A stretch of 64,000 nt of DNA from Dugong dugon (GCA_030035585.1 CM057460.1:133346714-133410713); one strand, 5' to 3'; shown: positions 11,605 through 23,835, counted from the first letter of the stretch. Notes: a model not told the origin generated them from the letters alone. Numbers and translations: made by a program.

Positions 11605-12240
11605 GGGACACACCAGTGCTCAGATCCCAATGCTGCCACTTATTCACTGAGGTCTTAGGCTAGTTACTTAGGCTCTGTCATGGATTAAATTGTGTCCCCC
11701 AAAAATATGTGTATCAATTTAGCTAGGCCATGATTCCTTGTATTGTGTGATTGTCCACCATTTGGTCATCTGATGTGATTTTCCTATGTGTTGTAAATCC
11801 TATCACTATGACGTTAATGAGATTGATTATCAGCAGTTATGTTGATGAGATCTACAAGATTAAATTATGTCTTAAGTCATCCTCTTTTGAGATATAAAAG
11901 AGAGAAGCCAGCAGAGAGACAGGGGGACCTCATACCACCAAGAAAGAAGCACCATGAGCATAGTGTGTCATTTGGACCTGGAGTCCCCGTGCAGAGAAGC
12001 TCCTAGTCCAGGAGAAGATTGATGACAAGCACCTTCCTCCAGAGCTGAGAGAGAGAGAAAGCCTTCCCCTGGAGCTGATGCCCTGAATTTGGACTTGTAC
12101 CCTACTATACTGTGAGAGAATAAATTTCTGTTTGTTAAAGCCATTCACTTGTGGAATTTCTGTTATAGCAGCACTAGATAACTAAAACAGGATCTCTGCA
12201 TCTTGGTATCTCCTTTTGAAAAACAAAGATAACAACAAAA
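11605..12240 (+). mobile_element. MIR SINE split by a solo LTR
   Basis: The left part (11605-11675, 'cagatcccaatgctgccactt...ttaggctagttacttaggctc') and right part (12190-12240, 'ctctgcatcttggtatctcc') join into MIR core and 3' sequence. The MIR therefore predates the LTR between them. Confidence 0.7.
11676..12189 (+). mobile_element. solo LTR, MaLR-like family (copy 1)
   Basis: 514 bases from TGTCATGG to AACTAAAACA (TG...CA ends). Near the 3' side it has 'gtgagagaataaatttctg', a polyadenylation signal, then 'ttgttaaagccattcactt', the layout of ERVL-MaLR LTRs. Flanks 'ggctc' and 'ggatc' (4 of 5) fit a 5-base target duplication. No internal viral region is attached. It is a fossil solo LTR inside a MIR. 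Confidence 0.85.
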
Positions 12241-12512
12241 TGTTTTGACAGATATTTTAGGGGACACAGTTCAATCCATGACACTCCTCATTTCTACGCT
12301 CTTCCCAGAATTGTCCATTTTATCCTGTCAACAAGTGATAACTAGTGCTGTCAGTGTGATATTAATTCTGTATATTCTGTATATTCATCTTTTCAAATTC
12401 ACATGCCATTAAAAAGACCCTTAAAGATCAGCAATGATGCAAGAAACTTCAAATACCACACTATTCAAGAGTAAATGGTGATAGCCAGAAAACTACCAAC
12501 CATATTTTGTGA

Positions 12513-13452
12513 GGGTAACTTTGTCTTAAAGCATCTTTTGCGGTAGATTTGCCCAATGCAATACGTCGTTTGATTTCCTGACACTGTTCCATGGGTGTTG
12601 ATTGTGGATCCAAGTAAAATGAAACCCTTGACAATATCAATATTTTCTTTATTTATCATGATGTTCTTTATTGGTCTAGTTGTGAGGATTTTTGTTTTCT
12701 TTACGCATATTGCAGAATGTTAATGAGTCTTCCTCCAATCCTGATGCTGTGTTCTCCTACAGATAGTCCAGCTTCTCAGAATATTTGCTCAGCATATAGA
12801 TTGAATAAGTATAGTTAAAGGATACAACCCTGGAGCATATATTTTCTGATGTTAAACCAAACAGTATCCCCTTATTCTGTTTAAATGACTGACTCTTGGT
12901 CTAGGTACATGAACACAATTAGGTGTACTGGAATTCACATTCTTCAATACATTATCCATAATTTGTTACAATCCACGTGGTCAAATGCCTTTGTGTAGTC
13001 AATAAAGTACAAGTAAACATCTTTCTGGTATTCTCTACTTTCTGCCAAGATCTATCTGACATCAACAATGATGTCGCTCATTCTATGTCCTCTTGTGAAT
13101 CTGGCTTGAATTTCTGGCAGTTCCCTGTCAATGTACAGCTGCTGCCATTTTTTAATTATCTTCAGCAAAATATGCTTGTATGTGATACTAATGACATTGT
13201 TCAATAATTTCTGAATTCCATTGGATCACCTTTCTTTGTAATGGGCAGGAATATGGATCTCTTCCAGTCAGTTGGCCAGATAACTGTCATCCAAATTTCT
13301 TTGCACTAGTAATCACTTCCAGTGTTGCATCCTTTTGTTGAAGCATCTCAATTGGTATTCCATCAATTCCCGGAGGCTTCTTTTTCTTCAATGCCCTCAG
13401 TGCAGCATGGACTTTGTCCTTCAGTATCTTCAGTTTTTGATCATATGCTACT
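12513..13452 (-). mobile_element. RTE/BovB-type LINE, internal fragment
   Basis: Reverse-strand similarity to the other RTE copies: 'gttgattgtggatccaagtaaaatgaaa' (12597-12624), then RT and upstream segments to 'ctgatcatatgctac' near 13450. Compared with the 24.08-kb copy, a segment of about 100 bases near 12697 that would encode the Y-A-D-D catalytic box is missing. The AAC-rich 3' end is missing too. Loss of the 3' end is odd for a LINE insertion, so a later deletion is likely. It abuts an old L1M tail at its right side. Confidence 0.85.
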
Positions 13453-13709
13453 AACTCCCAAACTAAAAACAATCCTAATGTCTATTAGCAGTTGAATGGC
13501 TAAATAAACTGTGCAATATTATGCAATATCACTATATAATGGAATACTATACAGCAAAAAAAAAAAATCAATGAAAAATAGTTACTATAACCAAATGGAT
13601 GAATCTCACAAAAAAGTTTGAGTGAAATAAATCACACAGAAAGACGCATATTGAATGATACCATTTGTATTCAATTTAAGAAACAAAAACAAAAAATGGG
13701 CAATCTATA
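13453..13709 (+). mobile_element. old L1M 3' region, left half
   Basis: 'acaatcctaatgtctattag', 'tataatggaatactatacag' and 'gatgaatctcac' are the conserved end of ORF2/start of 3' UTR of older mammalian L1s. Homology resumes at 16627 after the inserted younger L1. Confidence 0.75.
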
Positions 13710-15410
13710 TACATAGAAAACCCTAAAGACTCTACGAGAAATCTACTGGAACTAATAGAAAGATTCAGCAGAGTAGCTGGATACAAGATAAACATTCAAA
13801 AATCAGTTGGATTCCTATACACCAGTAACGAGAATGATGAAAAGGAAATCAGGAAAACAATACCTTTTTCAATAGCCCCTAAAAAGATAAAATACTTAGG
13901 AATAAATCTGACCAGGGATGTAAAAGACCTATACAAAGAAAACTATAAAACACTACTGCATGAAACCCAAAGGGATCTACATAAATGGAAAAACATACCA
14001 TACTCATGGATAGGCAGACTCAACATTGTGAAAATGGCAATTCTACCCAAAGCAATTTACAAATACAATGCAATCCCGATCCAAATACCAGCAACATTCT
14101 TCAAAGAGATGGAAAAACTAATCATTAACTTTATATGGAAAGGGAAGAAGCCCCGAGTAAGTAAAGCACTACTGAAGAAGAAGAATAAAGTTGGAGGACT
14201 CACACTACCTGACTTCAGAACCTATTATACAGCTACAGTAGTCCAAATAGCCTGGTACTGGTACAATGACAGATACATTGACCAATGGAACAGAATTGAG
14301 AACCCAGGTGTAAATCCATCCACCTACGGTCACCTGATCTTCGACAAGGGCCCAAACTCCATCAAATGGGGAAAAGACAGTCTTTTTAACAAATGGTGCT
14401 GGCAAAACTGGATATCCATTTGCAAAAAAATGAAACAGGACCCATACCTCACACCATATACAAAAACTACTTCAAAATGTATCAAAGACATGAATATAAA
14501 GCTTAAAACTATAAAGTTCATAGAAGAAAAAATAGGACCAACACTTCAGGCCTTATACATGGCATTAACAGGACACAAACCATAACCATCAATGCACAAA
14601 ACCCAACAGATAAGCTAGATAACTGGGATCTTCTTAATATCAAACACCTATGCTCTTCAAAAGACTTCACCAAAAGAGTCAAAAGAGAACATAGAGACTG
14701 GGAAAAAATTTTTGGACTGTACAAGTCAGAAAAAGGTCTAATCTCCATAATCTACAAGAAAATCCAACACCTCTACAACAAACAGACAAATAATCCTATT
14801 AAAAAATGGGCAAAGGAAATGAACAGACACTTCACCAAAGAAGGCATTCAAATGGCCAACAGACACATGAGGAAATGCTCGCGATCACTAGCCATTAGAG
14901 AAATGCAAATTAAAACCACAATGAGCTACCATCTCACCCCAGCATTACTGGCATGAATCAAAAACACTGGAAATACCAAATGTTGGAGAGGCTGCGGGGA
15001 GATGGGAACTCTTATGCACTGCTGGTGGGAATGCAAAATGATACAACCATTTTGGAAAATGATATGGCGCTTCCTCAGAAAACTAGAAATAGACATACCA
15101 TTCGATCCAGCAATCCCACTCCTAGGAATATATCCTAGAGAAATAAGAGTCGTCACTCGAATAGACATATCACACCTATGTTCATGGCAGCATTGTTCAC
15201 AATAGCAAAATGATGGAAACAACCTAGATGCCCATGAACAGACAAATGGATAAACAAACTATGGTACATACACATAATGGAGTACTATGCAACGAGAAAG
15301 AACAACAATGAATCTGTGAAGCATCTCATAACATGGATGAAACTGGACGACATTGTGCTGAGTGAAATAAGTCAATCACAAAAGGACAAGTATTGTATGA
15401 GACCTCTATT
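13710..15410 (+). pseudogene. L1 ORF2 C-terminal half
   Basis: Reads from [11 protein letters not shown]-like sequence through a 185-codon open stretch (14028-14585) that covers the RT thumb and beyond ([39 protein letters not shown]). The frame then changes and continues to a C-terminal zinc-knuckle-like CWRGCGEMGTLMHCWWEC (near 14985-15038, C-x3-C-x7-H-x4-C, intact). The endonuclease and catalytic RT box are missing through 5' truncation, so it cannot act. Confidence 0.92.
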
Positions 15411-15414
15411 GTAA

Positions 15415-16607
15415 AAACCCATGAAAAAGTTCACACGCAGAATGTAACAATGTTTGTTGGTTACCAGCGATGGGAGGGGTGGGGGGGGGGAATACCAAAT
15501 AGGCAATGGATAAGTGGTATCTTGGGTGAAGGGTGAGACAGTACACAATACAGGGGAAACTAGCACAACCTGTACAAGGAAAGGTCATGGAAGCCCCATA
15601 GACACATCCAAGCTCCCTGAGGGACTGAGTTGCTGGGCAGAGGGCTCTGGGGAGCATGGTATCGGGGAACATCTAGCTCAATTGGCATGACACAGCTTAT
15701 AAAGACAATGTTCTACATTCTACCTTGGTGAGTAGTGTCTGGGGTCTTAAAGGCCTGTGAGTGGCCATCTAAGATACTCCACTGGTCTCATCCCTTCAGG
15801 AGCAAGGGAGAACGAAGATAACAGGATACAAGGAAAAGATTAGTCCAAAGGACTAATTGTCCACAGCTACCAAGGCCTCCACCGGACTGAGTCCAGTACA
15901 GCTAGATGGTGCCCGGCTACCACCACTGACTGCTCTGACCAGGATCACAACAGAGGGTTCTGGACAGAGCTGTAGAAGGATGCAGAGCATAATTCTAACT
16001 CACAAAAAAAAAAAAAGACCAGATTTACTGGCCTAAAGGAGACTGGAGAAACCTCGAGAGTATGGCCCCCAGACACCCTTTTAGCTCAGTGGTGAAGTTA
16101 CCTCTGAGGTTCACTGTTCAGCCTGGGAGTGGACAGACCTGTAAAACCAAATGAGACTAACGAGGTACAGAAGTCCAGTGACAAGGCCCAGAAAGCAGAA
16201 GGGGACAAGGAAGCTGGTGATAGGGAACACAAGATTGAGTAAGGATATTGTTGATGTGTTGTGAGATTGTTAACCATTGTCATAGGGCAACATTTGTAGT
16301 AACTGTTAAAATGAGAAACTATTTTGTTCTGTAAGCCTTCATCTTAAGTGAGAATAGCAGCACAATTGGAAGAGTGTAGTGAATGTCACTGAACTGTGTA
16401 CGTAGAAATTTTTGAAACGGTGTATCTTTGGCTATGTGTATTTTCACCAAAAAAAAAAAAAAAGGTTGAGAATTTAGAGGGTTAATATGTTGTGGGGTTG
16501 TTAACCAATGTCATAAGACAACATGTGTACTACTGTTTCATGAGAAACTATTTGTTCTGTAAGCCTTCACCTGAAGTACAATAAAATATATTTTTAAAAA
16601 AATAAAA
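15415..16607 (+). other. L1 3' UTR with two tandem 3' ends
   Basis: A G-rich run (15472-15490) opens the UTR. The lineage block 'caattggcatgacacagc' lies at 15679. A first end stops in 'tattttcaccaaaaaaaa' at 16440-16462. A second copy of 'tgttgtggggttgttaaccaatgtcat...gagaaactatttgttctgtaagccttcacctgaagtacaataaaata' follows at 16483-16590. The second repeats 16255-16355 of the first. Confidence 0.85.
15472..15490 (+). other. G-quadruplex-like run in L1 3' UTR
   Basis: GGGAGGGGTGGGGGGGGGG lies just past ORF2. The same place in the L1 at 59.7 kb holds GGGTGGGGAGGGAGGG. Mammalian L1 3' UTRs are known for such G-rich polypurine tracts. Confidence 0.75.
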
Positions 16608-16626
16608 AAAAAATGGGCAATTTATA

Positions 16627-16815
16627 GCATTTGAAATCCAAACAGTTGCTACCTTGGAGGAAGAAAGTGAGAATTGTGAATGGAGAACTAGAAGGAGGTT
16701 TCTGATGTGCAGGTATTGTTTTGACCTGGGTAGTGTTCACTTTGAAGTAATTTATTGCACTGTAATCTTATGATATGTGCACTTTTCTGTATATTTGTTA
16801 TATTTCAATAACAAA
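16627..16815 (+). mobile_element. old L1M 3' end, right half
   Basis: 'gttgctaccttggaggaagaaagtg', 'gatgtgcaggtattgtttt' and 'atgatatgtgcacttttctgtatatttgttatatttcaata' form the classic old-L1 3' terminus, continuous with 13453-13709. Confidence 0.8.
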
Positions 16816-16854
16816 TGTCTTATCTAAAATTTTCAATATTATCATGTCTTCTGT

Positions 16855-17300
16855 GATATAAAACCATTCACTGGCTTCCTAATGCCTTCTGAACAAAATC
16901 AAGACTTTATCTTCTTAGCCCCATTTTCCACCTCTGCCATGGAGGCACCCTGCCCTCTAACCACACAAACAGTTTGCAGTTCAACAAATACTTTTTTGTA
17001 ACTGTGCCGTTGGCTTGCTGTTTGGAAATAGTCTTTCCTTTGCCCACTTACCTAATTCCACTTACCCATAAAGTACAACCTCCTCCAGGAAGCCACATAG
17101 GTTACATTTCTCTCCTTTGTATTCTGTTAGGATCCCGTCTTGCCTGAGTAAGAGTACTTACAACTATTGTTAACTATCAGTCTATGTGTCTTATCTTTCA
17201 CTGGGAACTATAAGTCTTATTCATTTCCATATCCCCAGTGCCTAGCACTATTATTGGCACATAGTATGCACTCAACAAATATTGTTGAATTAAATTGTCT
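16855..17300 (+). mobile_element. LINE L2 3' region
   Basis: L2-type order of landmarks: 'ggcttcctaatgccttctg', 'cctcctccaggaagcc', 'ggaactataagtcttattca', 'cagtgcctagcac', 'catagtatgcactcaacaaatattgttgaatt'. Confidence 0.8.
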
Positions 17301-17304
17301 ACAA

Positions 17305-19270
17305 GTTAATTGACTAAAAAATGTAGCTTCAGTTGAAAACAGAAAAAGTGGACAGCTTATTTACTCATATTCATAGTTATGTTTTACTTGAGAAGTAACG
17401 GTTGGAGAGAGTAAGCTCAATTAAAAAATTATAATTTAAGCAAAAAGCAAATTCACACTGTATAACATTGAAAATAATGATAACTTTTTTAAATTCACTC
17501 AAATCATTTTCTGGTCATTCCTGTTCCAGATAGGGCTATATGGATTTAAATGTAATCACTATCGTATTACTAAATACAGGTAATACAAAATTTATAAATT
17601 TAAAATGCAAATTAGTTGTATACCTTTCCTGAACTTTTTTTCAGAAATTGAATCACAAATAAACGTGACCAAAATCTGCACATTTCCTGTTGAAGTCTTC
17701 GTTTCTCAACGATTTTGTTCAGGGTATATTTTATATGGCTACCTATACATAATAGATATTAACAAATTTAGAAGCTTTCATGTTCTATCTCTGCCACAGT
17801 AAGGTCTCCAAAGCCCTATTTTCATATTTACAGAAAGACAGAATAAGAAAGATCTGCAACAAATCCCCTTGCTGCAAGTGACATAATGAGACTATCCCCA
17901 TTAAACCAATAGCAATGATAGTGCCATGGATTTTACTAAGCCTATTAAAGAGCAAAGGTTCCCAACAGGATTTCTGTGGTACATTATCTTTCATGAAAAT
18001 ACATTTTAACAGAACTCAAAGATCTTTAAATGTCATGCAAAGACAAACACTCAAAGCCTTTCTCTCTAGATTCAAAATGCATTTTATAGCAGCATTTTGT
18101 AGCAGGTAAACAGATAAAGCATCTCAAGAATAACTATTTTTCCTTCAACCAATGTTTTTTTTCTTCCCATACATATTAGCTAGGCTTCTTGGATTTCAAG
18201 TAGAGGAAGCTTATTAAAGAAAGAGAAGTTTTTAAATTAGGCTACACAGCTGTCTTTCAGAACCTAAAAGCTGTCAGTAGGCGTAAGGGAGAGGAGCTGA
18301 GCCTCAAGATTACACAAATGTGGATCTGAAAACTGATGGGAACCCAGAACAAGCTCTTACCTCTGCTTCTATTGTATTTCTTTTTACGTACTGGTATCTG
18401 CTGAAAACCATTCCATTTGATGGACAAAGTTCCTTTAAAGTTCCTGATGTTGTGTATTACAGATTTTACAGATATGGTTACACAAAAATGCTGGCTCTCT
18501 CTTTTCCTCTATGTATACACAATACATACATACATACATATATATATGGATTTTACTGATATACATATGTGTATGTACATATACATGTATATATGTATGT
18601 ATGTATATATATATATAGAAAGACTAGTACATATCCATCAGACTCCTATGGGGAAGAAAAGCTAACTGGGCCCACTTGAATGCACAATTTTTTCATGAAT
18701 CAGCTATGATCAGGTAACTAAGGTGACTTAGAAGAAGCATAGCTTCTGTGGCCTCTCTCTAACCCTGTGAGACATTTTATGTGACCTAAAAGTCAAAATG
18801 AAAAGTCTAAACAGAAATACCAGTAAAGGTCCATTCTATTAAGTCAAAGATAAAAGCTTTTCTAAAAAAAGAAAGCTTTACATGCTTAGCAAATATTAGT
18901 GTTGACATTCAACAAAGATTAATCACCCCAAAGAATCATTAATTATTTTAAACATTATATTTATTTGGCCTCATAAGGGCATATTCTTTGTCTTTTATCA
19001 TCCTACAGAGGGGACTAATTCAGGAAAATTCCCAGTCTCAAACATTCAATGTTTCATTGTCCTAAGAAGGAATTAAGTAGCAATTATAATAGAAACACAT
19101 ATTTTAAAATCAGTAATGTTTACCTCATTGATATCATATTCAACTTAATTAATGGAAAAGAATTGTATTTCTCTTCATAAAGTCCAAACTCAGTTTCAAT
19201 AATACCAGTAATTTCAATAATTCAGGAGTTATTATAATTTATTTTTGTGGAATATGTACCCAGTTATTTA
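17305..19270. other. no gene recognised; microsatellite inside
   Basis: AT-rich unique-looking DNA. The open frames in it, including those at 18320-18665 that run through a TA/TG microsatellite, are low complexity or unrecognised. Confidence 0.45.
18515..18618. repeat. TA/TACA/TATG microsatellite
   Basis: Alternating CATA, TATA and TATG units. Confidence 0.9.
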
Positions 19271-19285
19271 AGACTATGCTTAAAA

Positions 19286-19449
19286 CCAAAAAACCAAACC
19301 CGCTGCCATCAAGTGAATTGTGACCCATAGCAACCTTATAGGAGAGAGTAGAACTGTCCCATAGTGTTTCCAGGGAGAAGCTGGTGTATTTGAACTACCG
19401 ATCTTTTGGTTAGCAGCCGAGCTCTTAACCACTGTGCCAGCAGGGCTCC
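19286..19449 (-). mobile_element. AfroSINE, short type, perfect 15-bp target duplication
   Basis: 'agactatgcttaaaa' at 19271-19285 is repeated exactly at 19450-19464. The body is short type, the head on the reverse strand is 'ggagccctgctggcacagtgg', and the tail is 'ggtttggttttttgg'. It is one of the cleanest insertions in the window. Confidence 0.97.
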
Positions 19450-19639
19450 AGACTATGCTTAAAATGCTTGAATTCTTTAAAAAGTTATAAGAAGAGACTA
19501 AAAAAAAGAAAAGCAGAAACAGAAATCCAAAACAACTAAAAACTGCAACAGATGTAATGACAATAAAACATTAAAAAATTCAAAGTATGTGCCAATCCCA
19601 ATAATTTAATATTTAATAGCTAATTGACCCCCCACGCAT

Positions 19640-21905
19640 CAGTCATTTTGTCATACCCTGGGGGCTTGTGTGTTGCTGTGATGCTGGAAGATATGCCACT
19701 GGTATTCAAACAGCAGCAAGGGTCACCCACAGTGGAAAGGTTTCAGTTGAGCTTCCAGGCTAAGACAGACTAGGAAGAAGGACCTAGTGGTTTACTTTTG
19801 AAAACAATTAGCCAGTGAAAATCTTATGAAGAACAGTGGAACACTGTCTGATATAATGCCAGAAGATTCCTCAGGTTGGAAGGCACTCAAAAGACTTCTG
19901 GGGAAGAGCTGCCTCCCCAAAATGGAGTTGACCTTAATGACGTGGATGGAATCAAGCTCTAGGGACCTCCATCTGCTGATGTGGAACGACTCAAAATGAG
20001 GAGAAACAGCTGCAAACATCCATTAATAATGGGAACATGGAATGTATGAAATATGAATCTAGGAATATTGGAAATTGTCAAAAATGAAATGGAATGCATA
20101 AACATCAATTCCCTAGGCATCAGTGAACTGAAATGGATCAGTATTGGCCATTTTGAATCAAACAATCATATGGTCTACTATGCCAGGAATGACAAATTGA
20201 AGAGGAAAGGTACAGCATTCATTGTCAAAAAGAACATTTCGGGATCTACCCTGAGGTACAACGCTGATAGTGATAGGATAATATCCGCATGCCTACAAAG
20301 AAGACCAGTTAATACGACTTGTTTTAGTAATCTAATGCTGCTATAACAGAAATACCACAAGTGGATGACTTCAATAAACAGAAGTTTATTCTCTCACACT
20401 CTAGCAGGCCAGAAGTCCAAATTCAGGGCATCAGCTACAGGGGAAGTCTTTTTCTCTCTGTTGGTTCTGGAGGAAGGTCCTTGTCATCAGTATTCCCCTG
20501 GACTAGGAGCTTCTCTGCCAGGAACCCTAGGTCCAAATGACCTGCTCTGCTCCCTGTGCTGCTTTCTTGGTGGTATGAGGTTCCCAATTCTCTGATTGAT
20601 TCTCTTTCCTTTTATCTGTTTTAAGATAAAAGGTGATGCAGGCAACACCCCAGGAAAACTCCGTTTACATTGGATCAAGGATGTGACCTGAATAAGGGTG
20701 TTACATCCCACCATAATCCTCTTTAACATAATCTAATCTTGCCTCATTAACCACAGGCAGAGATTAGGATTTATAACACATAGGAAAATTACATCAATCA
20801 CAAAATGGAGGACAACTACACAATATTGGGAATCACGGCCTAACCGAGTTGACACATATTTTGGGGGAGACACAATTCGATCCATGACACAAATATTATT
20901 CAAATTTATGCACCAAGCACTAAGGCCAAAGATGAAGAAACTGAAGATTTTTACCAACTTCTGCAGCCTGAAAATGATAGGACGTGCAATCAGGGTTGTA
21001 TCCTTTCACCATTTTATTCAATCTGAATACTGAGCAAATGATACAAGAAGGTGGATTATTTGAAGAAGAACACGACATCAGGATTGGAGGAAGACTCATT
21101 AACAACCTACATTATTCAGATGACACGACATTGCTTGCTGAAAGTAAAGAGGACTTGAAGCATTACTGATGAAGATCAAAGACTATAGCCTTCAGTATGG
21201 GTTACATCTCAAAATAAAGATAACAAAAATCCTCACAATGGGACCAGTAAGCAACATCATGATAAACAGACAAAAGATTGAACTTGTTACAGATTTCATT
21301 TTACTTGGACCCACAATCAACACCCACGGAAGCAGTAGTCAAGAAATCAAACGACGCATCATATCGGGCAAAGTTGCAGCAAACGACTTTTTTAGTGTCA
21401 AAAAGCAAAGATGTCACTTTAAGGACTAAGGTGCGCCTGACCCAAGCCATGGTGTTTTCAGTTGCTTCATACAAATGCAAAAGCTGGGCAATGAATAAGG
21501 GAGACAGAAGAAGAATCGATGCCTTTGAATTATGGTGTTGGTGAAGAATATTGAATATACCATGGACTGCCAGAAGAACAAACAAATCTCTCTTAGAAGA
21601 AGTACAGCCAGAATGCTCCTTAGAAGTGAGAATGGCGAGACTTCATCTCACATACTTGGACATGTTATCAGGAGGGATCAGTACCTGGAGAAGGGCATCA
21701 AGCTTGATAAAGCAGAGGGTCATGGAAAAAGAGGAAGATACTCAACAAGATGAATTGTCACAGCGTCTGCAACCATGAGCTCAAGCATAACAACAATCAT
21801 GGGGATGGCACAGAGCGGGGCAGTGTTTCGTTCTGTTGTACATAGGGTCGCTATGAATCAGAACTGACCAGATGGCACATAACAACAACAACAATAACAA
21901 TTGAT
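19640..21905 (+). mobile_element. RTE/BovB-type LINE with 5' region, internally deleted, LTR inside
   Basis: Runs from a 5' leader ('agtcattttgtcataccctgg', 19640) to the tail 'cgctatgaatcagaactgacc...ggcacataacaacaacaaca' (21849-21890). An endonuclease segment is readable at 20053-20319 (NLGILEIVKNEM, ISELKW, YYARNDKLKRKGTAFIVKKN). After the LTR it continues at 20890 (QIYAPSTKAKDEETEDFYQ). Most of the sequence between the endonuclease and RT motif B is deleted near 20970, where the frame jumps straight to GCILSPF. The YADD box reads YSDD (about 21115-21126). Not functional. Confidence 0.93.
20320..20889 (-). mobile_element. solo LTR, MaLR-like family (copy 2), inside RTE
   Basis: On the reverse strand it begins TGTCATGGATCGAATTGTG and ends CTAAAACA. 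It is about 570 bases, longer than copy 1. The RTE endonuclease frame continues across it (VNTT before, IIQIYAP after), which fixes the insertion point. The target duplication is imperfect. No internal viral genes. A fossil, younger than the RTE. Confidence 0.85.
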
Positions 21906-23835
21906 CATACTATTAGATAAAAGTCATTCTATAATTTCAAGCTATAGGTTGAAGAATCTATATTTAAATATAATAAATATCATAGTATTTATTTATGTTA
22001 ACAAAAATAAGCATTTATGCAACTATCCACCAGTGGGAAAGCATAGGTGGAATAAATTGCATATAAGAATAGATTATTAAAGAAGGAGAGTTGAGATTCA
22101 TTTGGAGAACTTGAAGAAACCTCATGAGTGGCAAAATATTTTCAACAAGATCTATTGATCATATTAACAGACACAGAGTAACTAGATTCCAGATGAGTAA
22201 AAACCATGGGTGAAACAAAGTTCTTCACCTTCAGGAAGTTCAGGTTTTGGGTTTATACTACAACCAACAAGTTTTCATTCCTGGATCTGTTGAAAGAACC
22301 CAGCATCTAGAAGTTTCTCATTTAATGTTGTCTTTTCTAAAAAGCAAATTCTTCAACATTCTCTTCTTCCATATATTTGTTTTTTACATCATAGATAATT
22401 TTACAATACTTATAGAGGTACATCTCCTATGGTATAACAGAGAACTTGTTTTAGCTCAAAATATTTAAATAGTGGGTAGAAACAGTACATTACCATTATT
22501 TCTCACTTTTTCACATATCTATGAAGCTAAAGAAATTGCTAGGAATATGTGTAATAGGTGGATGACTGGATGGATGTGTATAGTCCTTGCATTGTTCAAG
22601 TGTTTTTGCCTTAGCTAAAAGAAGGAGTAAGCCAAATACAGATAGAGATATGTCTTTTTTTTTAATTCTTAAAAAAAAATTGTAAAGAAATGAGTGCAAA
22701 TTTTATCTAAAAGATATTTGATACGTAAACAACAATACAAAAAGCAGAGCTAATTAAGTAATGTTCTTTATCATAGCTCACTACCTTCCCCTCCTTGATA
22801 ATAGTTTTTGTTTTTTTAAAACTCTTTTCTGTTTCTTTGATTCCTAGTATGACTGAGGACTAAAATTTAAATTGCGTTTCGTTTTAATTAATCTAATTTA
22901 AATTTAAATAGCCACACTGAGCTCTTTAAATAGCTACAGTGTTGGACAGGGCTATACCAGGTTATCTATATTCTTCCCCCAAGCGAATTGCTTGGGAAGT
23001 ATCATGTGACATTATTCTGTATAGAAAGACACCACACTCTGTATAGAAAGGCATTCAGGTCTGACTTCCGGCTTCCTCTCCAATGTTAGATTTCTTCTTT
23101 CATCTATCATTTTCCCCTCTGGGCATTATTCTTTAATGAAAAACAATGAATTATGCATAAAAATTTACAGCAGCTTAAAGGGAAGGAGGAGTTATTTAAA
23201 ACATGTGACTATGCTTCCTGAAATGGTTTCTAACCTTTACATTTAGAGAACAAGCTAAGAGATGGCATTTGCAAAGATTTCCTAGGATGTTATTAACTAT
23301 TTAAGACACGCTCTACACAGTATTCAATAAAAAGTGACTTTCCCCCTTTTTACAACCAGGAAAAAATTGCCCTACTTATAGTATAAATCAAAAAACCAGT
23401 CTCAAGTCTTTGCCTTGTGATCTCATCTCTCAAAAATAAACAATCTCACAGTCCCTCATGCAGAGCCTCTCTTCCTACCTACCCAACATGACAAAGTGGA
23501 GTAGAACTAGCCACAGATGGCTTCCTCTGTTTATATGCTGCTTGGTTTAGTACTAAGGTTCAGTTGTCACTGCCACGGAGGCTAAAGAGGAGAAAAATAT
23601 GACTGTTGAATTTCCTGCTCCTGATTTTGCATTTCTGCCATGACACTTGCCTTCTTCTCACCCTGCCCACTGACGCCAAAGGCACAGAGGCACAAGAAAA
23701 CTAGTTTGGAGCATGAGAGAATTAAAGGACACAAGTGATATACAGGCGAGGCGAACCTCACAGGCAGTTGTGTATTCTCCAGGTCACCTGGTATTTGGTA
23801 AAAAGAAGGCAATGAGCAGCATGATTGTCCATTGC
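21906..23835. other. no gene or young repeat recognised
   Basis: Unique-looking AT-rich DNA. The open frames at 22247-22468 and 23582-23812 are unassigned. Confidence 0.45.

Larger units (their letters stand above)
13710..16607 (+). mobile_element. 5'-truncated L1 LINE with clear 19-bp target duplication
   Basis: Starts in ORF2 just after the RT catalytic box and runs to a poly(A)-rich end. Flanks 'aaaaaatgggcaatctata' (13691-13709) and 'aaaaaatgggcaatttata' (16608-16626) match at 18 of 19 bases. It landed in the old L1M 3' UTR. The 3' part is unusual: two successive L1 3' ends, each with an A tract (see findings). No SINE has landed in it, and the frame is only lightly broken. By inference it is younger than the L1 at 1-5165. 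Confidence 0.95.

Noticed and set aside
14028-14585. 185-codon open frame as a host gene
   Set aside because: It is L1 ORF2 thumb/C-terminal region inside a truncated L1.
18417-18665. Tyr/Met/Ile-rich open frame
   Set aside because: It is translated microsatellite (TATA/TACA/TATG units).
20365-20595. 76-codon frame as a gene
   Set aside because: It lies wholly inside the solo LTR at 20320-20889, and equivalent frames appear in the other copies of that LTR.
21840-21905. CRISPR-like or tandem repeat at AAC-rich tails
   Set aside because: The AAC repeats are RTE and SINE tails. No spacers or palindromic repeats are present.
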